A stretch of DNA of 64,000 bases, taken from contig NZ_NJIX01000001.1 of assembly GCF_002209485.1 (NCBI RefSeq), forward strand, positions 1,521,259-1,585,258, read 5' to 3'. Shown here one piece after another: positions 25,007 to 33,930 of this stretch (position 1 is its first letter; every line of letters starts with the position of its first letter). Position numbers and translations under genes: made by a program. The stretch comes from Achromobacter sp. HZ34 (GTDB taxonomy: Bacteria > Pseudomonadota > Gammaproteobacteria > Burkholderiales > Burkholderiaceae_B). Under the pieces are notes generated by a model that had not been told where the DNA came from, did no database searches, and was given only the letters and a program-made list of their open reading frames with translations.

Positions 25007-26794
25007 GTGAGCCCCACTCGCCCCACCGCCCGCAAGACGCTGGACCAACTGCGCAGCCAGCGCTGGTTCGCCAACGAGGAGATCCGCGGTTTCGCCCACC
25101 GCCAGCGCATGCAGCAGCAAGGCTTTGCCCGTGAAGCCTTTCTCGGCCGGCCCTGCATCGGCATCCTCAACACCTGGAGCGAACTGTCGCCCTGCCACGC
25201 GCATTTGCGCGAGCGCGCCGAATCGGTCAAGCGCGGCATCCTGCAAGCCGGCGGCTTCCCCTTCGAACTGCCAGCCATGAGCCTGGGCGAAGTGATGGTC
25301 AAGCCCACCACCATGATCTACCGCAACTTCCTCGCCATGGAGGCCGAGGAACTGATGCGCAGCCTGCCCCTGGATGGTGTGGTGCTGATGGGCGGCTGCG
25401 ACAAGACCACGCCCGGCCTGGTGATGGGCGCGCTGTCCATGGACATCCCCGCCATCTATCTGCCCGCCGGTCCCCTGCTGGACGATCGCTACCGCGGCGA
25501 AGCCGTCGGCGCGGGCACCCATACGAAGAAGTTCTGGGCCGAATACGCCATCGGCAATATCGACCACGCCGAATGGGTGCGCCTGGAAGGCAGGATGGCG
25601 CGTTCGCCCGGCACCTGCAACACCATGGGCACGGCCAGCACCATGACCGCCATCGTCGAAGCCATGGGCCTGTCGCTGCCCGGCGCCATGGCCATACCGG
25701 CGGTCGACAGCGCCCATCCCCGCATGTCCTGGGCCTGTGGCCAGCGCATCGTGGACATGGTGTGGGACGACCTGAAACCCTCGCGCCTGGTCACGCGTGC
25801 CTCCTTCCACAATGCCATCGTCGCCTACATGGCCCTGGGCGGATCGACCAACGCCGCCGTGCATTTGCCGGCGATGGCCAACCGCGCGGGCATCGCGCTG
25901 ACGCTGGACGAACTGGATGCCGTGGCGCGGCGCGTACCGGTGATCGTCGACCTCTATCCTTCGGGCAAAGGCCTGATGGAAGACTTCTACTACGCGGGCG
26001 GCCTGCCCGCCGTCCTCAAGCAGGTCCGCCAGCATCTGGACCTGGCCGCGCTCACCATCACGGGCCGCACGCTGGGCGAGGAACTGGACGCCTGGCCGGA
26101 CGCCGACGAAGGGCCGGCGGCACAGGCGGCCCCCACCATCCGCGGTTGCGACGCGCCGTTGATCGCCGCCACGCCCGACTGTCCCGAAGCGGGCATGGCC
26201 CTGGCCGTGCTGCGCGGCAACCTGTGCCCGGACGGCGCCGTCATCAAGCCATCGGCGGCAAGCCCGCGCCTGCTGCGCCACACCGGACGCGCGCTGGTGT
26301 TCGACTCCAACGAGGAAATGCTGGCGGCGGTCGACGATCCCGATCTGGACGCCGACGAGAACACGGTGCTGGTCCTGCGCAACGCCGGGCCGGTGGGCGG
26401 CCCCGGCATGCCGGAGTGGGGCAACCTGCCCATCCCCAAGAAACTGCTGCGCCAGGGCGTGCGCGACATGGTCCGTATCTGCGACGGGCGTATGAGCGGC
26501 ACGCACTACGGCACCTGCATCCTGCACGTGGCCCCCGAAGCGGCGGTGGGCGGCCCGCTGGCCTTGCTGCGCACGGGCGACCTGGTGCGCCTGGACATCG
26601 GCGAGCGGCGCCTCGACATGCTGGTCGCGGAGGAAGAACTTGTTATCCGCCGCCAGGCCTGGAGTGCCCCGCCGCAGCCTTACCTGCGCGGCTATACGCG
26701 CATCTATCAGGCGGAGGTCACGCAGGCAGACCAGGGCTGCGATTTCCGCTCGTTGGCGGGCACGGCGCCCACGCCGGAGCCACCGATTTTCTGA
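25007..26794 (+). CDS. IlvD/Edd family dehydratase (sugar-acid dehydratase)
   Basis: A 595-residue dehydratase with the three conserved cysteines of the iron-sulfur site: Cys63 (SELSPCH), Cys131 (GGCDKTTPG) and Cys204 (PGTCNTMGTA). Length and the RNFLAMEAEELMRS segment fit the arabinonate/xylonate dehydratase branch rather than dihydroxy-acid dehydratase. It converts an aldonate to its 2-keto-3-deoxy derivative, feeding the aldolase encoded just upstream. The GTG start follows AAGGAGG at suitable spacing. It is last in the LacI-controlled operon. Confidence 0.93.
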   Translation: MSPTRPTARKTLDQLRSQRWFANEEIRGFAHRQRMQQQGFAREAFLGRPCIGILNTWSELSPCHAHLRERAESVKRGILQAGGFPFELPAMSLGEVMVKPTTMIYRNFLAMEAEELMRSLPLDGVVLMGGCDKTTPGLVMGALSMDIPAIYLPAGPLLDDRYRGEAVGAGTHTKKFWAEYAIGNIDHAEWVRLEGRMARSPGTCNTMGTASTMTAIVEAMGLSLPGAMAIPAVDSAHPRMSWACGQRIVDMVWDDLKPSRLVTRASFHNAIVAYMALGGSTNAAVHLPAMANRAGIALTLDELDAVARRVPVIVDLYPSGKGLMEDFYYAGGLPAVLKQVRQHLDLAALTITGRTLGEELDAWPDADEGPAAQAAPTIRGCDAPLIAATPDCPEAGMALAVLRGNLCPDGAVIKPSAASPRLLRHTGRALVFDSNEEMLAAVDDPDLDADENTVLVLRNAGPVGGPGMPEWGNLPIPKKLLRQGVRDMVRICDGRMSGTHYGTCILHVAPEAAVGGPLALLRTGDLVRLDIGERRLDMLVAEEELVIRRQAWSAPPQPYLRGYTRIYQAEVTQADQGCDFRSLAGTAPTPEPPIF

Positions 26795-26934
26795 CGGGGT
26801 TTCCGACGGGTAGGCGGCACGGCGCCGCGCATGCATCCGACGATCTACGGCACACGGCCATCGCGCTTCGGCATCTTTGTATCGGCTGGCCAGCCAGATT
26901 ATCCTTGTATGTCCAATGACCGCCGTGCGTGCCT

Positions 26935-27768
26935 ATGCCTTCTTTCGATTTCAGCCTGACCGACCGTCTGCCCTCCTACCCCGCCGGCGCCGGCCGGCTG
27001 CTGCTGGGCGCGCCGCCCTCGCATGGCCAGCCCCTGCTGCTTTTCGTGCATGGGGCGTATCACGGCGCATGGTGCTATGCCAACTACCTGAGTTACTTCG
27101 CCCGCCAGGACATCGCCTGCGCCGCGCTGGATATGCCCGGCCATGGTGGCCTGCCGCAGGATGCCAATTTCCTGCACGCAGGCATCCGCGACCTGGCCAT
27201 TTCGGTACAGCGCGCCGCGGAAAGAATGGAAGGCCCGGTGGTGCTGGTCGGCCATAGCATGGGCGCGTTACCCGTGCTGGTCGCCGCCACGGAAATGGCG
27301 CGTGCGCCGGCCGGCATCGTCCTGCTGGCGCCCTCCCCGCCCGCCAACCTGCCCGGCGCCGCGGCCCTGCCGACCGTGCCCGAAGACGTGCTGCGCGCCC
27401 CGCCGGGCGACGATGAAATCCGCGCGCGCTTTGCCGGCTGTGCGGCGGACGTGGACGTCAGTGCCATCCGCCGGCGCCTGTGCGCCGAAAGCCCGCAGGT
27501 GCTCAACGACCGCTACGCCCTGCGCGTGGCCGTCAATCCCTTTGCCATGCGCAGCCAGGGCCTGTGCCTGGAGGCGGGACGCGATGACCCCGCGCGCCAT
27601 CCGGCCGGGCAGGACCGCGCCATCGCCGATTTCTTCGGCTTCGAACACCAGGCGCTGGCCGACCAGCCGCACGCCATGATGTACGGGGAACAATGGGAAA
27701 GCAGCGCGGCAGTGTTGCTGGACTGGTATCAACGGACCTACGACAGGCGCCGGCGCGGCACACGCTGA
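26935..27768 (+). CDS. alpha/beta hydrolase
   Basis: A 277-residue serine-type alpha/beta hydrolase. The oxyanion HG is at 39-40 (FVHGAYHGAW), and nucleophile Ser108 is in GHSMG. The cap region is short and Arg/Ala-rich. His near the C-terminus (QPHAMMY) is a candidate catalytic base. The ATG at 26935 is chosen over an in-frame GTG six bases earlier; neither has a clear ribosome-binding site. 140 bases separate it from the dehydratase operon, so membership is uncertain. A lactonase role for sugar acids is possible but not shown. Confidence 0.82.
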   Translation: MPSFDFSLTDRLPSYPAGAGRLLLGAPPSHGQPLLLFVHGAYHGAWCYANYLSYFARQDIACAALDMPGHGGLPQDANFLHAGIRDLAISVQRAAERMEGPVVLVGHSMGALPVLVAATEMARAPAGIVLLAPSPPANLPGAAALPTVPEDVLRAPPGDDEIRARFAGCAADVDVSAIRRRLCAESPQVLNDRYALRVAVNPFAMRSQGLCLEAGRDDPARHPAGQDRAIADFFGFEHQALADQPHAMMYGEQWESSAAVLLDWYQRTYDRRRRGTR

Positions 27769-27887
27769 AGCCTCTACACCTTTCGGATAGTACCTGCGGG
27801 CTGGCGACCGTCATGTCAGTGTCACCGGGCGGTCATAGCATCGTTGCACCCCCCAAACGATAAGCCACCCCCGAGAGGCAAAAACCC

Positions 27888-29504
27888 ATGAATACCGCAA
27901 CCGAGACCGCGGCGCTGCCGCCTTCTCACGGCGCAGCGCGTTCGCGCTTCGACCAGAAAACCGGTCCCGCCACCGTGATCGTCTTCATCGGCCTGCTGGC
28001 CATCGGCCTGTTCTACACGGGGCACAGCCTGTTCCGTGACATGGACAACTCGCATGCCAACTTCACCGCCTGGTTCTCCGTGGTGCTGCTGGGCCTGGCG
28101 CTGTTGATCGCGCTGGGCTTCGAATTCGTCAATGGCTTCCACGACACGGCCAATGCCGTGGCCACGGTCATCTACACCAACTCGCTCGCGCCCAACTTCG
28201 CGGTCATGTGGTCGGGCATATTCAACTTCCTGGGCGTGCTGCTGTCCAGCGGCGCGGTGGCCTTCGGCATCATCTCCCTGCTGCCGGTGGAACTGATCCT
28301 GCAAGTGGGCTCCAGCGCCGGCTTCGCCATGGTGTTCGCGCTGCTGATCGCCGCGATCCTGTGGAACCTGGCGACGTGGTGGCTGGGCCTGCCGGCGTCG
28401 TCCTCGCACACGCTGATCGGTTCCATCATTGGCGTGGGCGTGGCCAACGCCCTGATGAACGGCCGTGACGGCACCGCCGGCGTGGACTGGGCGCAAGCCA
28501 AGAGCGTAGGGGTCACCCTGCTGGTGTCGCCCATCGTCGGCTTCGTGTGCGCGGCGCTGCTGCTGGTCGTCCTGCGCGCCCTGGTCAAGAACCGCGAGCT
28601 GTACCAGGAACCCAAGGGCAATGCGCCGCCGCCCTGGTGGATCCGCGGCCTGCTGATCCTTACCTGCACCGGCGTGTCCTTCGCCCACGGTTCGAACGAT
28701 GGCCAGAAAGGCATGGGCCTGATCATGCTGATCCTGGTGGGTACCGTGCCGCTGACCTATGGCCTGAATCGCGCCATGCCGGTCGACGAAATGAACCGCT
28801 TCGCCGCGGTGGCACAGGCCACGCAAGCGTCGCTGATCCGTTCGGCGCCCGCCGCCGCGCCGGCCGATCCGCGTGGCGCCCTTACCACCTTCATCCGCAC
28901 CAATGAAGTGAACGGCGGCGTGATCCCGGCGCTGGCCGCGCTGACCGGCTCCATCGGCACCCAGGTGCGCCAATATGGCTCGCTGGCCGCGGTGCCGGCC
29001 GACGCCGTGGGCAACGTCCGCAACGACATGTACCTGGCGTCGGAAACCATCAACCGGATGAAGAAGAACAGCAGCATCACCCTGGACGACGAGACGAAGT
29101 CCAATCTGGATGCGTTCAAGCGCTCGCTCGATGACTCGACCAAATTCATTCCGCTGTGGGTGAAGGTGGCCGTGGCGATCGCCTTGGGCCTGGGCACCAT
29201 GGTGGGCTGGAAGCGCATCGTCGTCACGGTCGGTGAAAAGATCGGCAAGACGCACCTGACCTATGCGCAGGGTGCTTCCGCCGAATTGGTGGCCATGGCG
29301 ACGATCGGCGCCGCTGACGTCTATGGGCTGCCCGTCTCCACCACCCACGTGTTGTCGTCCGGTATCGCGGGCACCATGGCGGCCAATCGTTCCGGCCTGC
29401 AGTGGAGCACCCTGCGCAACCTGGCGCTGGCCTGGGTACTGACCTTGCCGGCCGCGATGCTGCTGGCGGGCGTGCTGTATTGGGCATTCCGGCACGTGTT
29501 CTAG
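27888..29504 (+). CDS. inorganic phosphate transporter, Pit family
   Basis: A 538-residue inner-membrane transporter with the duplicated family signature: GFEFVNGFHDTANAVAT in the first half and VSFAHGSNDGQKGMG in the second. About ten to eleven hydrophobic helices are seen. A long hydrophilic loop (about 295-410) separates the last helices, as in larger Pit proteins. It imports phosphate (as metal-phosphate) with protons. It is monocistronic, and a strong hairpin follows the stop. No PhoU-like gene is adjacent. Confidence 0.94.
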   Translation: MNTATETAALPPSHGAARSRFDQKTGPATVIVFIGLLAIGLFYTGHSLFRDMDNSHANFTAWFSVVLLGLALLIALGFEFVNGFHDTANAVATVIYTNSLAPNFAVMWSGIFNFLGVLLSSGAVAFGIISLLPVELILQVGSSAGFAMVFALLIAAILWNLATWWLGLPASSSHTLIGSIIGVGVANALMNGRDGTAGVDWAQAKSVGVTLLVSPIVGFVCAALLLVVLRALVKNRELYQEPKGNAPPPWWIRGLLILTCTGVSFAHGSNDGQKGMGLIMLILVGTVPLTYGLNRAMPVDEMNRFAAVAQATQASLIRSAPAAAPADPRGALTTFIRTNEVNGGVIPALAALTGSIGTQVRQYGSLAAVPADAVGNVRNDMYLASETINRMKKNSSITLDDETKSNLDAFKRSLDDSTKFIPLWVKVAVAIALGLGTMVGWKRIVVTVGEKIGKTHLTYAQGASAELVAMATIGAADVYGLPVSTTHVLSSGIAGTMAANRSGLQWSTLRNLALAWVLTLPAAMLLAGVLYWAFRHVF

Positions 29505-29523
29505 GCGACACGCCACGCACGTG

Positions 29524-29556
29524 ATGGGCCGCCACGCCATCCGCGTGGCGGCCCAT
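29524..29556 (+). terminator. terminator hairpin after pit gene
   Basis: A 14-base perfect stem, ATGGGCCGCCACGC against GCGTGGCGGCCCAT, with a CATCC loop, 19 bases beyond the stop. It is followed only by TTCATT, so the U-tract is weak. Confidence 0.75.
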
Positions 29557-29606
29557 TTCATTGATGAGGACGCTTGGCACCGACGCCCACCGATAAAGAA
29601 TTTTTT

Positions 29607-29630
29607 GGCTTTGGGGGGCCCCCCAAAGCC
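29607..29630. repeat. perfect 24-base palindrome
   Basis: GGCTTTGGGGGG immediately followed by its complement CCCCCCAAAGCC, with six T's before it. No loop, no gene; function unknown. Confidence 0.85.
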
Positions 29631-29709
29631 GCATTTCCGGCCTATCGCCCCGGTGGCTAGCGTCGGGGCATTGCCCGCGGCCCGAGGACGGGTGACGCAG
29701 GCTTGCAGC

Positions 29710-29737
29710 TTGCGTGAGAGCTTGCAATGCCTATAAT
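29710..29737 (+). promoter_or_regulatory. sigma70 promoter of DNA-repair operon
   Basis: -35 TTGCGT (29710-29715), 16-base spacer, consensus -10 TATAAT (29732-29737). The first gene starts at 29768. Confidence 0.75.
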
Positions 29738-29738
29738 G

Positions 29739-29754
29739 CTGTATATATATACAG
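29739..29754. promoter_or_regulatory. LexA (SOS) box
   Basis: CTGT-ATATATAT-ACAG, a perfect match to the CTGT-N8-ACAG LexA consensus. It starts one base after the -10 element and covers the expected transcription start, an ideal repression position. Confidence 0.93.
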
Positions 29755-29767
29755 TAGCGATGCCACC

Positions 29768-31078
29768 ATGGATGTTCTTACCAAACTCGAAGTCCTCGCG
29801 GATGCCGCCAAGTACGACGCGTCTTGCGCCAGCAGTGGTGCCCCCAAGCGCGATTCGATCGGCCGCGCGGGCCTGGGCGCGAGTACCGGCGCCGGCATCT
29901 GCCACAGCTTCACGCCCGACGGCCGCTGCGTCTCGCTGCTGAAGATACTGCTGACCAATTTCTGCCTGTACGACTGCCAGTACTGCATCAATCGCCGCTC
30001 CAGCAACGTGCCGCGTGCGCGCTTCGCACCGCGCGAAGTCGTCGACCTGACGCTGGACTTCTATCGCCGCAACTATATCGACGGCCTGTTTCTCAGCTCG
30101 GGCATCATCCGCAGCGCGGACTACACCATGGAGCAACTGGTGCAGGTGGCGCGCTCACTGCGTGAAGAACATTTGTTCCGCGGCTACATCCATCTGAAGA
30201 CCATCCCTGACGCGGATCCCCGACTCATCGCCCAGGCCGGCCTGTATGCGGACCGCCTCAGCGTGAACATAGAGTTGCCCACCGAAGTCGGCCTGGTACG
30301 GCTGGCGCCGGAGAAAAGCAGCCACACCATCAAGCGCGCGATGGGATCGATACGGCTGGCGCAGGAAGAGGCCGAGGGCGTGGCACGCGACGATGCCAAA
30401 CGCGGCGATGGCAGGGCAGCACGGAATGCGGCACACAGCGCAGCATCCGATGCGCCCCCCCACGCGGCACCTGCTGCACGCGAACCGTCGTCGGCCCGCG
30501 CACCCGCCGGGCAGAGCACCCAGATGATCGTGGGCGCCGATGACGCCAACGACCGTACCATCCTGCAGACCGCGCAAACCTTGTATGGCGCGTACAAGCT
30601 CAAGCGCGTCTATTACTCGGCCTTCAGCCCCATCCCCGACAGCCCGACCGCCCTGCCCGCCCAGGCGCCCCCGCTGATGCGCGAACACAGGCTCTATCAG
30701 GCGGATTTCCTGATGCGCGGCTATGGCTTCCAGGCGGAAGAGTTGTTCCAGGATGACGGCGACCTGCCCCTGGACATCGACCCCAAGCTGGGCTGGGCCC
30801 TGGCGCATCGCGATACGTTTCCGGTGGACCTGAACCGTGCTCCGCAGCGAATCATCGCGCGGGTGCCCGGCATCGGCATGCGCAACGCGGAGCGCATCGT
30901 GGAATTACGCCGGCTGCGTGCCGTGCGCTATCAGGACCTGATCCGCCTGCGCTGCGCCATGGACAAGGTCAAGCCTTTCGTGGTGGTGCGCGATTACCGG
31001 CCCGCGACGGCAGAGGCGCCGTCCGAGCAGTTGCGCCGGGCGCTGGCGCCGCCGCCGGAACAGTTGTCCTTGCTATGA
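29768..31078 (+). CDS. putative DNA modification/repair radical SAM protein
   Basis: A 436-residue radical SAM enzyme. The [4Fe-4S] motif CLYDCQYC holds Cys66, Cys70 and Cys73. The C-terminal helix-hairpin-helix (about 358-395, ARVPGIGMRNAERI) suggests DNA contact. The family is known as an uncharacterised partner of UdgX-type proteins. Residues about 205-246 form an Ala/Arg-rich insertion that looks like added low-complexity sequence. The ATG at 29768 follows the LexA-controlled promoter, and the next gene's ATG overlaps this stop (ATGA), so the pair is an SOS-inducible operon. The reaction is not known. Confidence 0.92.
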   Translation: MDVLTKLEVLADAAKYDASCASSGAPKRDSIGRAGLGASTGAGICHSFTPDGRCVSLLKILLTNFCLYDCQYCINRRSSNVPRARFAPREVVDLTLDFYRRNYIDGLFLSSGIIRSADYTMEQLVQVARSLREEHLFRGYIHLKTIPDADPRLIAQAGLYADRLSVNIELPTEVGLVRLAPEKSSHTIKRAMGSIRLAQEEAEGVARDDAKRGDGRAARNAAHSAASDAPPHAAPAAREPSSARAPAGQSTQMIVGADDANDRTILQTAQTLYGAYKLKRVYYSAFSPIPDSPTALPAQAPPLMREHRLYQADFLMRGYGFQAEELFQDDGDLPLDIDPKLGWALAHRDTFPVDLNRAPQRIIARVPGIGMRNAERIVELRRLRAVRYQDLIRLRCAMDKVKPFVVVRDYRPATAEAPSEQLRRALAPPPEQLSLL

Positions 31079-32658
31079 GCACCCTAGGCGCGCATCGGCT
31101 GGAGATCGACGGCAGCTATGCAAGCTGGCGCGAACAGGCCCTGCGCGCCCTGGCCGCGCAGTGGCCACCGCAAGACGTCAGCTGGGTCGGCAAGGATAGC
31201 GCGACTCGCCACGGCGATACGCAGATGACGCTGGACGTTTTTGCACCTGGGGAGGCGCTTCGGGACGGCGCCGCTGCGAACGGCGCCACGCCCGGCGCCG
31301 ACGCCTCGGACGGCGGCGACAGCGTTGGCAACTATGCTGGCAACGCTGGCGAAAACGGTGGCAACGACGGCCGTGCACCGAGCGATACCGCGCCCTTGGC
31401 CATCCGGGTATCGAAGACCTTCGCGGAACTGATGCAGGACGCCGCGCTGTACCGTTCACCGCAACGCTGGGACCACCTGTACCGAGCCCTGTGGCGCTGG
31501 CAGCATGACGATCGCGCCGTCGCCTCACCGGCCGATGAAGACGGCGCGCGGCTGTACGCCATGGCCAAGGCCGTGCGCCGCGCCAAGCACGACATGATCG
31601 CCTACGTCCGCTTCCACCGCCGCGCGGCGGACAGCGAACCCGAATACCTGGCCTGGTACGAGCCCGAGCACGACGTCCTGCCCTGGGCCGCCGACCACTT
31701 CGCCAAGCGCATGGGCGCCTCCACCTGGTGTATCGCCACACCGGCCGGCGCGGCGTTCTGGGATGGCATCGCCCTGCGCTTCTCCGATACGCCGATCGAC
31801 GGCACGGCGCGGGCGGCCCTGGGCGCGGACGCGTCCGCCGATGACATCGAACCCTTGTGGCTGGCTTACTATCGCAGCATCTTCAACCCGGCCCGCTTGA
31901 ACGAAAATGCGCTGCACCAGCACATGCCGGTGCGCTTCTGGAAGGGCCTGCCCGAAGCCAACCTCATTCCCGGCATGGTCGCCGAGGCCCGCAACGGCGC
32001 GCGCCGCGTGGGCCAGGCCCAGGCGGTCGGCGGCATGGGCGGCAAACCGGTGGCGGTGGATGCGCAGCGCGCCCAGCCGCAGCGCGATGCGCCGTCCTCG
32101 CTGGACCAGTGCCGGCGCTGCGACCTGTGGCGCAATGCGACGCACGGCGTGCCGGGTAGCGGCCCGGCGTCGGCCCGCATCATGCTTATCGGCGAACAGC
32201 CGGGCGACCAGGAGGATCTGGCCGGCAAGGCTTTCGTCGGCCCCGCCGGACGCATCCTGAACGAAGCATTGGAACGCGCCGGCGTCGCGCGCGAGGACGT
32301 CTACCTGACCAACGCGGTGAAGCATTTCAAGTGGATCCCGCGCGGCAAGCGGCGCATGCACAAGACACCCGCCCAGCGCGAAGTGGACGCCTGTCTTTAC
32401 TGGCTGGACCAGGAACTGGACCGCATACGCCCGCCGGTCATCGTCACCCTGGGCGCCACCGCGCTACGTGCCATGGTGCGACGGCCCATCCACATGCAGG
32501 ATTACCTGGACCAGTCCGTCAAGCTGGGCGAAGCGTGGCTGGTCGCCACCTGGCATCCGTCCTACGCCTTGCGCGTCAACGATGAAGCCGAACGCGAAAG
32601 CGTCATCGCCGCCATCACCCAGGCCCTCGTGCGCGCACGCAAGTTGGCTTCGGCTTGA
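31075..32658 (+). CDS. DUF4130-UdgX fusion, uracil-DNA glycosylase superfamily
   Basis: 527 residues with two domains. The DUF4130 domain spans about 85-275 (LYRALWRWQHDD, AWYEPEHDVLPW, FWKGLPEANLIP). A UdgX-type uracil-DNA glycosylase follows at about 335-527, with motif GEQPGDQED (373-381), CxxC of an iron-sulfur site just before it (CRRC), the R-loop KRRMHKTP (His429) and WHPSYALR. In UdgX proteins the R-loop His bonds covalently to the abasic sugar after uracil removal. A Gly/Asn/Ala-rich spacer (about 60-105) disrupts the N-terminus. It overlaps the radical SAM gene by four bases. Confidence 0.93.
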   Translation: MSTLGAHRLEIDGSYASWREQALRALAAQWPPQDVSWVGKDSATRHGDTQMTLDVFAPGEALRDGAAANGATPGADASDGGDSVGNYAGNAGENGGNDGRAPSDTAPLAIRVSKTFAELMQDAALYRSPQRWDHLYRALWRWQHDDRAVASPADEDGARLYAMAKAVRRAKHDMIAYVRFHRRAADSEPEYLAWYEPEHDVLPWAADHFAKRMGASTWCIATPAGAAFWDGIALRFSDTPIDGTARAALGADASADDIEPLWLAYYRSIFNPARLNENALHQHMPVRFWKGLPEANLIPGMVAEARNGARRVGQAQAVGGMGGKPVAVDAQRAQPQRDAPSSLDQCRRCDLWRNATHGVPGSGPASARIMLIGEQPGDQEDLAGKAFVGPAGRILNEALERAGVAREDVYLTNAVKHFKWIPRGKRRMHKTPAQREVDACLYWLDQELDRIRPPVIVTLGATALRAMVRRPIHMQDYLDQSVKLGEAWLVATWHPSYALRVNDEAERESVIAAITQALVRARKLASA

Positions 32659-32729
32659 TCGAGGGATGCCACCAGCAGGGTTTGACCGGAACCAGTAGAG
32701 CGCGTTTCAAATCCCGGAAGCACAGGCCT

Positions 32730-33734
32730 TCAGTGGCTGACGCCCGCGTCCGCCGTTTCCAATTTATCGTCGAGACCCTCCGGCTCACCCGCAGCCTGAT
32801 CGATCAACCTGACACCGGGCCAGGCACCGTCTCGCGCCAGTTGGGAAGTTGTTTCCCGTAATGTCGCAGCCACACAGGCCGCCGCCGGCGACAACATGCT
32901 CGGCGGTGCAGTGAACAAATAATTGCGCCGACGCAGCCGTGCATCCGAGATGGCCAATGCTCGCCAATCCTGGTCCGCGTACCTTTCCAACTGCAGCGCG
33001 GACATCGGCTTGATCGTGGCCCCCATGCCACGCTGAACGCAGCTCATCAGCAAAGACAATGAATCGATTTCCGCCACTATCCTTGGCAGCAGATTCCGGC
33101 GCTCGAACTCAGTTGAAATGCGGCGTCGCAATCCATGCGTTCCGGTGGGCAGGATAAGCGGCAAAGCAGCGACCTCTTCCAGCACCAGACTGTCGCGATC
33201 GGAGGAAATCAGCGCGCTACTGCGAGGCAGGAGCACGAATAGTTCCTCTTCCAGCAAGGGCACTGAAGGCAGGTCTGATGCGGCATCCGGACTGAACAGA
33301 ATTGCCATTTCCAGCTGTCCCACGCGCAGCATCTGTGCAAGATGACCGCTCATGCCCTCCACCACGTTCAGCATGATGTTGGGATAGCGGTCCCGCACGA
33401 GCTCCATCAATGGCACGCCAATAGCGAGCACCGTTGTCGCGGGCAGGCCCAACGACACCATGCCGTGGACATCCGTGCTCTCGCGCCGCGCGATAGAGAC
33501 GGCCTGATCCATCTGCCGCACGATGAACCGCGCATGGTGATATAGCGCCAGTCCGCTGTCGGTGGGTGTCACCCCTCTGGAAGAGCGCGTCAGCAACTGC
33601 ATGCCAACCTCACCTTCCAATTTAGCCAGTTGTTGGCTCAAGGCCGGCTGCGCAATGAACAGCTGGCGCGAGGCTTTCGCCATGCTTCCGCTTTCCACGA
33701 TCTGAATGAAATAGCGCAGCTGCTTGAAATCCAT
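32730..33734 (-). CDS. LysR family transcriptional regulator
   Basis: A 334-residue LysR regulator starting MDFKQLRYFIQIVESGS, with the HTH at about 1-60 and the effector domain from about 92. The C-terminus is some 30 residues longer than usual. It resembles Nac/TcuR-like regulators. It is divergent from the Bug-ALDH-ThDP operon that begins at 33931 and is its probable activator; a near-perfect inverted repeat at 33829-33848 lies between them. Confidence 0.92.
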   Translation of the reverse strand: MDFKQLRYFIQIVESGSMAKASRQLFIAQPALSQQLAKLEGEVGMQLLTRSSRGVTPTDSGLALYHHARFIVRQMDQAVSIARRESTDVHGMVSLGLPATTVLAIGVPLMELVRDRYPNIMLNVVEGMSGHLAQMLRVGQLEMAILFSPDAASDLPSVPLLEEELFVLLPRSSALISSDRDSLVLEEVAALPLILPTGTHGLRRRISTEFERRNLLPRIVAEIDSLSLLMSCVQRGMGATIKPMSALQLERYADQDWRALAISDARLRRRNYLFTAPPSMLSPAAACVAATLRETTSQLARDGAWPGVRLIDQAAGEPEGLDDKLETADAGVSH

Positions 33735-33828
33735 GTTTTTCCGTCCCTCGATTCATGTCGACGACCACCATGCCTGGCTATACGGCGATCTTATACCCCA
33801 TGTCGCAAAACGGTAATTCCGCGCAGGT

Positions 33829-33848
33829 CTCAATCTCAATAGACTGAG
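33829..33848. promoter_or_regulatory. candidate LysR operator
   Basis: CTCAATCT - CAAT - AGACTGAG, inverted arms with one mismatched pair, in the divergent region before the Bug gene. Assignment by position only. Confidence 0.4.
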
Positions 33849-33930
33849 CGCCATTCGACATGCAGTCAGAAAAAGAAGGGGTCCGACCGGACCACCGAGT
33901 ATGCAAAAAAATAATTCAGGAGACGCCGCT

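Noticed and set aside
24962..26836. A 624-codon minus-strand frame
   Set aside because: Shadow of the IlvD/Edd dehydratase; no motif and improbable composition.
27822..29561. A 579-codon minus-strand frame
   Set aside because: Shadow of the phosphate transporter gene.
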